DNA from: Thermococcus pacificus
GTDB lineage: Archaea > Methanobacteriota_B > Thermococci > Thermococcales > Thermococcaceae
Assembly (NCBI RefSeq): GCF_002214485.1
Contig: NZ_CP015102.1
Span: forward strand, 1,054,001-1,118,000
DNA: 64,000 nt
Reading direction: 5' to 3'
Part shown: piece by piece, positions 59,408 to 64,000 of the stretch
Layout: the number at the start of each line of letters is the position of its first letter
Numbering within the stretch: the stretch's first letter is position 1
Position numbers and translations under genes: made by a program
Notes under the pieces: model-generated
The model's database searches: none
Told to the model about the DNA's origin: nothing
Seen by the model: the letters and a program-made list of their open reading frames with translations, nothing else

Positions 59408-59985
59408 GGCGCGCCTACGCTCTGGCTCTGGTGGTGGTTGTTGCACTCTCAATCGCATTCTACTGGGGGGACTTTACCTTTGCATCTTCGAAGACGACAA
59501 GCAGTGTGAAGTTTGGTTCAGACGTCAGCACCAACGCCACCGTTAATTCGGGCTTCTGCGTTTATCCGGACTCACCCTTCGGAAAGATGGTCGCTGAAGA
59601 GCTCAGGAATAGGGGGTACAAGGTACTCCTGTTAGGGGCCCCTGTGGAGTGCGACGGCCAGTTTCTCGCGGTGTGGGTAGAGTGGATCAACGCTAGCTAC
59701 ACCCCACTCTACGCGGAGGGCTCCATCAGGGTTGGCGCGATATACTCAAGCGCCGGCGACCCAAGCCACTACCTCGGGTACAGAAACGCCACCGACAAGG
59801 AAGCGGCCCTAGTTAACTTTGAGAAAACCTCGACCCCTCAGATACGTGGCTATCTACGCATCACCGTCTCGGACAGTTCGAAGGGAATCATTGGATTCCG
59901 GGGCTACGCCAAGCACCTCATGAGGAGTGCCGCCAAGTCAATAGCCAGCTCCGTCCTCAGGTTTCCTTCGGGTGAAGAGGGATGA
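59404..59985 (+). CDS. Secreted tandem paralogue 2
   Basis: A 193-residue protein with a signal helix (AYALALVVVVALSIAFYW), then a Ser/Thr linker and a domain with CVYPDSPFGKMVAEELRNRGYKV and VGAIYSSAGDPSHYLGY, matching YYSTAGD in the preceding gene. Overlaps both neighbours by 4 bases, so the three are one operon. Unknown family; extracellular. Confidence 0.75.
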   Translation: MRRAYALALVVVVALSIAFYWGDFTFASSKTTSSVKFGSDVSTNATVNSGFCVYPDSPFGKMVAEELRNRGYKVLLLGAPVECDGQFLAVWVEWINASYTPLYAEGSIRVGAIYSSAGDPSHYLGYRNATDKEAALVNFEKTSTPQIRGYLRITVSDSSKGIIGFRGYAKHLMRSAAKSIASSVLRFPSGEEG

Positions 59986-60689
59986 GGGGCTCGGCCAAGG
60001 CCCTTGTGATCCTCATCGGAGCCGTTTATCTCATTGTCGGCTACTTTTTGCTTTCGACGAGCGTTTCCTGGGAGTCAAAAGGTGAATTTAACGCCCTCTC
60101 GAACGTCAGTTACTCAGGAAGGGTTTTCGTTGACATACCTTTAGAACTCGAATTGATGTATGATGTCTACCCAGAACTCGGCCATGATGAGTTTAAAAGC
60201 TTCCTGCGAAATGCCATTGAGGAAGTCCTCATCTCCCACAACCTTTGGCCGGACTTCACCCACGTCCGTCCGGTTGTGGTTCTCCCGGGCGATTCTCCAC
60301 CCGATAGGGTTAATGCCCCGGTTGTAGTGATTTTCACGAACTTTCAGGGCCGTGAGAACAGATTCTACTACGAAAGCTGCTATGCTAGTGTCTTAATCTA
60401 CATGAACTCCAACGGCGATGTTGGGAGCTATCTCTCGGTTGAGAGGAAGTACTCGGAGGATTCCAGCAAGACGGACGACCTCTCCAACTTTGCCCGGGAT
60501 CTCTACGAGACCGCCCGCGCCAGAGGGAATTCGACCGGGGACTACTCCCTCAAGGTCGTCTACTGGAACGTCCTCGAGGTGAGAACGGGGAAGTTCAGCG
60601 GGAAGAACTGCTGGGAAATGCTTACGGGAGAGATAGTAAAGGAAGTGGACGAATGGGCCTCCACCCTCGACTACTCAGATGAACCTTGA
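59982..60689 (+). CDS. Secreted tandem paralogue 3
   Basis: A 235-residue protein with a membrane helix (ALVILIGAVYLIVGYFLLS) and an extracytoplasmic domain with SVLIYMNSNGDVGSYLSVE, the counterpart of the YSSAGDPSHYL motif of the previous gene. Two cysteines (CYAS, NCWEM). It converges on wecB with a 15-base overlap. Unknown function. Confidence 0.72.
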   Translation: MRGSAKALVILIGAVYLIVGYFLLSTSVSWESKGEFNALSNVSYSGRVFVDIPLELELMYDVYPELGHDEFKSFLRNAIEEVLISHNLWPDFTHVRPVVVLPGDSPPDRVNAPVVVIFTNFQGRENRFYYESCYASVLIYMNSNGDVGSYLSVERKYSEDSSKTDDLSNFARDLYETARARGNSTGDYSLKVVYWNVLEVRTGKFSGKNCWEMLTGEIVKEVDEWASTLDYSDEP

Positions 60690-61808
60690 GCTCCTGACCT
60701 TCAGTTCTCCTCTTTCGTGGAGCTTGAGTAGTATCTCCGCTATCCTTTCTCCTGCCTTTCCATCCCCGAATGGATTGGGAGCACTCGCCATCTTCCTGTA
60801 GAATTCCGCGTCGTTCAGCAATTTGTTGATGTAATTTAGCGCCCGCTCCTTTTCAAGGCCAACGAGGACGTTTCCTCCAGCTTCAACCGTCTCCGGCCTC
60901 TCAGTGTTGTACCTGAGCGTCAGGCACGGCACGTTCAGGATTATAGCTTCCTCCTGAATTCCGCCTGAGTCGGTCATTATCGCGAAGGCGTTCCTTTCCA
61001 GCTTCAGGAAATCGAGGTAGCCGAGCGGCTTCGTCACGATTAGGTTCTCTATTCCCTCGACCTTCCCCAGCAGTCCGAACTCCTTCAGCCGATTCTTCGT
61101 CCTGGGGTGCATCGGGTAGATGGCCCTCATAGGAAGGCTCTCTAGGATTTCGATTAACTTTTCTAAGTTCTCCCTGCTGTCGGTGTTCTCGGCCCTGTGG
61201 GCGGTTATCAGAATGTACTCCCCTGGCTTGAGGCTGAACCTTTCCAAAACGTCGCTCTTCTTCTCAGCCATCTCAGCGTTCTGAAGAACCGCATCCACGA
61301 TGGTGTTTCCAGTAACGTAGACGTTCTCTGTTATCCCCTCGCGCTCCAGGTTTCTCCTCGCCTCTTCTGTCGGCGGGAAGAGAACCTCGCTCGCATGGTC
61401 GGCCAGAACCCTGTTTATCTCTTCCGGCATCGTCCTGTCGAAGCTTCTCAGGCCGGCTTCAACGTGGGCCACGGGGATTTTGAGCTTGACGCTTGCCAGC
61501 GCTCCCGCCAAAACCGTGTTGGTGTCCCCCTGCACAAGGGTTACGTCTGGTTTTTCGTCCATTAGAACTTTCTCAATCTTCATCATAGCCAGTCCGGTCT
61601 GTTCTGCCTGGGTTCCAGAGCCGACCTCAAGGTGGTAATCGATTTCAGGCAGTTCAAGCTCTTCCAGGAAGACCGCACTCATCTCGTAGTCGTAGTGCTG
61701 GCCCGTGTGGATCAGGAGCGGCTCAACCCCCCTCTTAATGAACGCCCTTATGACGGGTGAGAGCTTGATTATCTCCGGCCGGGTTCCGAAGACGAAAGCC
61801 GGTCTCAA
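60675..61808 (-). CDS. wecB: UDP-N-acetylglucosamine 2-epimerase (non-hydrolysing)
   Basis: A 377-residue GT-B fold enzyme that makes UDP-ManNAc from UDP-GlcNAc. Motifs: GTRPEIIKLSPV, HTGQHYDYEMS, VQGDTNTVLAGA, VEAGLRSFDR-MPEE, TAHRAENTD, MTDSGGIQEEA and LRYNTERPET. Overlaps wecC by 4 bases. Supplies a sugar for surface glycans. Confidence 0.96.
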   Translation of the reverse strand: MRPAFVFGTRPEIIKLSPVIRAFIKRGVEPLLIHTGQHYDYEMSAVFLEELELPEIDYHLEVGSGTQAEQTGLAMMKIEKVLMDEKPDVTLVQGDTNTVLAGALASVKLKIPVAHVEAGLRSFDRTMPEEINRVLADHASEVLFPPTEEARRNLEREGITENVYVTGNTIVDAVLQNAEMAEKKSDVLERFSLKPGEYILITAHRAENTDSRENLEKLIEILESLPMRAIYPMHPRTKNRLKEFGLLGKVEGIENLIVTKPLGYLDFLKLERNAFAIMTDSGGIQEEAIILNVPCLTLRYNTERPETVEAGGNVLVGLEKERALNYINKLLNDAEFYRKMASAPNPFGDGKAGERIAEILLKLHERGELKVRSSRFI

Positions 61809-63091
61809 TACTCCCCCCTCCCAATGCCCTTGAATATGAAGCCTTCCGGCGGCATCTCCACCACGTGTCTTCCATCGATGATGATCCTCGTGCGCATAAG
61901 CTTTCCCAGTTCCTCCCAGTTGAGCGATTTGAACTCCGAGTGGTCGGTTGCTATAACGGCCGCGTCCGCGCCTTCCAGCACATCCTCGATGCTTCCATGG
62001 GTCCCTTCAACAAAGGGGTCGTAGGTTCTAACCTCCGCCACATCTTCTTCTACGGCCTCCACGAAGGCTTTGGCTGGAGAGTTCCTCGTGTCGTCGCTGT
62101 CGCCCTTGTATGCCAGTCCAAGAACTGCCACGACCGCCTTTTCCGGCGGCAGGTTGACAGTTTTCAGCGCCTCGAAAAGGAGGTCCTTGGCTAAGAGGGG
62201 CATGCCGTCATTTACCTCCCTCGCGAGCCTTATCAGCCCGAAATCGTCTCTTGCGGGCCAGACGAGGAGGTGGGGGTCCTTCGGAAGGCAGTGGCCACCG
62301 ACACCGATTCCAGGCACGTGAATCTTAACGCGTGGGTGGGTGTTGGCCAGCTCTATCGCTTCGAAGGCGTCTATGCCGTACTGGTGGGCGAGGTAGGCGA
62401 ACTCGTTGGCTAAAGCTATGTTAACATCGCGGAAGGTGTTCTCCATGAGCTTTACGACCTCGCTGACGGTGGAGTTCGTTTTGAACGTCTGACCCTTCAC
62501 GAAGGAGCGGTAGAGCTTCTCCGCCAGCTCTGCACTCTCCGGAGTTATGCCCCCAAATATGCGGGAGTTGTAGACCAGTTCCTTGAAAATCCTGCCCGGC
62601 ATCACCCTCTCCGGGGCGTGAACCATGTAGAAGTCTTCCCCGGCTTTAAGACCTGTAATCTCCTCAATGAGCTTTGCCATCTTAACGGTGGTGAGCGGTG
62701 GAACCGTGCTCTCGATGACTATCAGTGAACCCCTCTTCATGGCCTTTGCAACGGTTTTAACCGCGCTCTCAAGGTAGCTCAAGTTAGGTGTTTTGTCCTC
62801 GTTGAGGGGCGTCTGGACGCAGATTATGTAAACGTCTTTGCCCCTTATGTCTTCCGGGTCAGATGTGGCCCTCAACCTTCCACTTTCGACAGCATTTTTG
62901 AGAAGCTCGTCTATCTCAGGCTCCACGATGTGGGCCTCTCCGGAGTTTATTTTATCCACTACCTCCTTCCGTATCTCGTAACCTGTGACATTGAAGCCCG
63001 CGTTGGCAAACATTATGGCCGTCGGGAGGCCTATGTATCCAAGTCCGATGACCGCTATCTCCGCAGTCCTCTTTTCTATTCCCCCTTCCAT
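61805..63091 (-). CDS. wecC: UDP-N-acetyl-D-mannosamine dehydrogenase
   Basis: About 428 residues; oxidises UDP-ManNAc at C6 to UDP-ManNAcA with two NAD+. N-terminal Rossmann GLGYIGLPTAIMF, ESTVPPLTT, and the catalytic-cysteine region GVGGHCLPKDPHLL; C-terminal LGLAYKGDSDDTRNSPA. ATG 63091 follows AGGTGG. Together with wecB a two-step route to UDP-ManNAcA for surface polysaccharide or N-glycan. Confidence 0.95.
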   Translation of the reverse strand: MEGGIEKRTAEIAVIGLGYIGLPTAIMFANAGFNVTGYEIRKEVVDKINSGEAHIVEPEIDELLKNAVESGRLRATSDPEDIRGKDVYIICVQTPLNEDKTPNLSYLESAVKTVAKAMKRGSLIVIESTVPPLTTVKMAKLIEEITGLKAGEDFYMVHAPERVMPGRIFKELVYNSRIFGGITPESAELAEKLYRSFVKGQTFKTNSTVSEVVKLMENTFRDVNIALANEFAYLAHQYGIDAFEAIELANTHPRVKIHVPGIGVGGHCLPKDPHLLVWPARDDFGLIRLAREVNDGMPLLAKDLLFEALKTVNLPPEKAVVAVLGLAYKGDSDDTRNSPAKAFVEAVEEDVAEVRTYDPFVEGTHGSIEDVLEGADAAVIATDHSEFKSLNWEELGKLMRTRIIIDGRHVVEMPPEGFIFKGIGRGEY

Positions 63092-63331
63092 TCGTTCCAC
63101 CTATCACCGCTCACTCCGGCCCAATAAAAGCCTTTTCCAGAAAACGGTTTCAAATTCGTTTCCTGGAGGGTCACCTTTTCTGGATTTGCCTGTGGAGGGA
63201 TTATCCTTTCAAATAAACTACGCCGGCATATCTTGACCAGTTCATAAAGAGAAAGCGTTGTAAACGTTCTTTCAGTTAAAACACCTTTATTAAAGCTTTA
63301 AAAAGAAGGCTTCACAACCGTTTTTGGGAAA

Positions 63332-63343
63332 CCCTTATATTGC
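63332..63343 (+). promoter_or_regulatory. TATA box of the DUF354 gene
   Basis: CCCTTATATTGC, with the expected transcript start near 63362, about 12 bases before the chosen ATG. Between wecC and this element (63101-63331) no gene is seen. Confidence 0.5.
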
Positions 63344-63373
63344 ACAGAGCTGTCCAGTAGTATGGTGGGTATA

Positions 63374-64000
63374 ATGAAGGTATGGGTGGACATCACGAAC
63401 GCGCCTCACGTTCACTTCTTCAAAGGTGTAATAAGGGAACTTGAGAAGGCGGGTCATGAGGTTCTCGTAACCACAAGGGAGTTTGACGGCCTTACCGGAA
63501 TACTCGACATGTACGGCTTCGACTACTACGTCGTCGGTAGGCACGGAGGGGCCACCCTCGAGGGCAAGCTCATAGCCGGAACCGAGAGAATGTACCGGCT
63601 CAGCAAGCTCATCGTGGAGGAAAAACCTGACCTTGCCATTTACAAGCACTCAGCCGAGGCCCCGAGGGTCGCCTTTGGCCTCCAGATTCCTTCCATCGGA
63701 TTCGTTGACAACGAGACGGCCATCGCCCAGAACAAGCTCATCCTCCCCTACACAAAGCTCCTCCTCTTCCCCAAGGCCATAGACGCTTACGACCTCCTCA
63801 AGTGCGGCGCCGATCCGAACGGGATGAGACCTGTCAACGGCTTCTCGGAACTGGCCCATCTCTACGGCTTCAGGCCGGACAGGCGGGTTCTAACGGAGCT
63901 CGGGGTTAAGAGACACGGCTACATAGTGATGCGCACCGAGCCTGTGAAGGCCAACTACTTCAACGGGCCGGAGAAGAGCGTTCTGGAGGACGTCATCCCG
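63374..64000 (+). CDS. DUF354 family protein, partial at right edge
   Basis: The first 209 codons of a DUF354 protein, a GT-B-like glycan-related family. It begins MKVWVDITNAPHVHFFKGVIREL with the DITNAPHV signature and continues HEVLVTTREFDGLTGILDMYGFDYYVVG; PSIGFVDNETAI and LPYTKLLLFP follow. ATG 63374 has GGTGGG before it; an ATG at 63362 is in frame. The neighbouring UDP-ManNAcA genes suggest a role in a surface sugar. Confidence 0.88.
   Translation, partial: MKVWVDITNAPHVHFFKGVIRELEKAGHEVLVTTREFDGLTGILDMYGFDYYVVGRHGGATLEGKLIAGTERMYRLSKLIVEEKPDLAIYKHSAEAPRVAFGLQIPSIGFVDNETAIAQNKLILPYTKLLLFPKAIDAYDLLKCGADPNGMRPVNGFSELAHLYGFRPDRRVLTELGVKRHGYIVMRTEPVKANYFNGPEKSVLEDVIP

Noticed and set aside
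63257-63265. GTTGTAAAC as a SurR site upstream of the DUF354 gene
   Set aside because: Only the short half of the consensus is present, it is far from the promoter, and the downstream gene has no redox role.
1-64000. tRNA, rRNA genes and CRISPR arrays
   Set aside because: No cloverleaf-like sequence with a CCA-end stem, no rRNA-like block and no regularly spaced direct repeats were found on reading both strands.

Overview
The window is a stretch of a Thermococcales genome, most likely a Thermococcus. The gene set is euryarchaeal: prefoldin beta, RpoP, L37Ae, a Brix protein, the KEOPS subunit Pcc1, a TIP49-like ATPase, a tungsten aldehyde oxidoreductase and a complete Mbx/Mbs respiratory operon. 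Ribosome-binding sites are of the GGTGAT/GGAGGT type a few bases before starts, genes are packed with ATGA/TTGA/GTGA overlaps, TATA-like boxes lie about 25-30 bases before the expected transcript starts, and the base composition is moderately GC-rich. No rRNA, tRNA or CRISPR array was recognised. The last gene runs off the right edge.

Layout. 1-7.7 kb: metabolism and transport (argF, thyX, an NhaC-like antiporter, a TRAM protein, a HIT hydrolase, a Na+/Ca2+ exchanger, apgM). 7.75-16.1 kb: a cobinamide/cobamide salvage cluster on both strands (cobD, cbiB, Zn-ribbon gene, PP-loop ATPase, cobZ, cobS, cobY, two small membrane genes, cbiP, cobT, cbiZ). CbiZ, CbiP, CobD and CbiB rebuild the nucleotide-loop acceptor, CobY activates it with GTP, CobT makes the lower-ligand nucleotide, and CobS and CobZ finish the loop. 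16.1-19.5 kb: an MBL hydrolase, then an aldo/keto reductase coupled to a WOR4-like tungstoenzyme. 19.5-28.1 kb: an unstable stretch with several damaged genes (secreted proteins with frameshifts or stops, a HEPN/MNT toxin-antitoxin pair with both catalytic cores deleted, an IS982 relic) among intact genes (tRNA-binding protein, TPR-like protein, DHH phosphoesterase, prefoldin beta).

28.5-33.5 kb: translation and RNA genes (pcc1, brix, rpoP, rpl37ae), a roughly 400-base hairpin-rich region without a gene, DUF3201, queE and TIP49. 33.5-40.9 kb: small membrane proteins; a minus-strand operon with a DUF2284 protein, a multi-spanning membrane protein, a CARF-like Rossmann protein and a PIN-domain nuclease; an SDR; a PEBP lipoprotein; a SemiSWEET; and a thiol-redox module (CPHC lipoprotein, CcdA-like protein, and a broken CPYC protein). 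40.9-46.5 kb: an Lrp-family regulator divergent from a class-III aminotransferase, an NCS2 permease, and two DUF996 paralogues.

46.6-56.4 kb: thirteen overlapping minus-strand genes, mbxA to mbxN (Mrp-like Na+/H+ antiporter module plus a complex-I/hydrogenase-like peripheral arm), with two SurR-type GTTn3AAC sites at the promoter. 56.7-64 kb: an ACT-domain regulator, a leaderless radical SAM gene, three tandem secreted paralogues, and genes for UDP-ManNAcA synthesis plus a DUF354 glycan protein.

The best candidate for an undescribed system is the membrane/CARF-like/PIN operon at 34.4-36.3 kb, away from any visible CRISPR locus. The hairpin-rich region at 29.9-30.3 kb is the best candidate for an undescribed structured RNA or DNA element.
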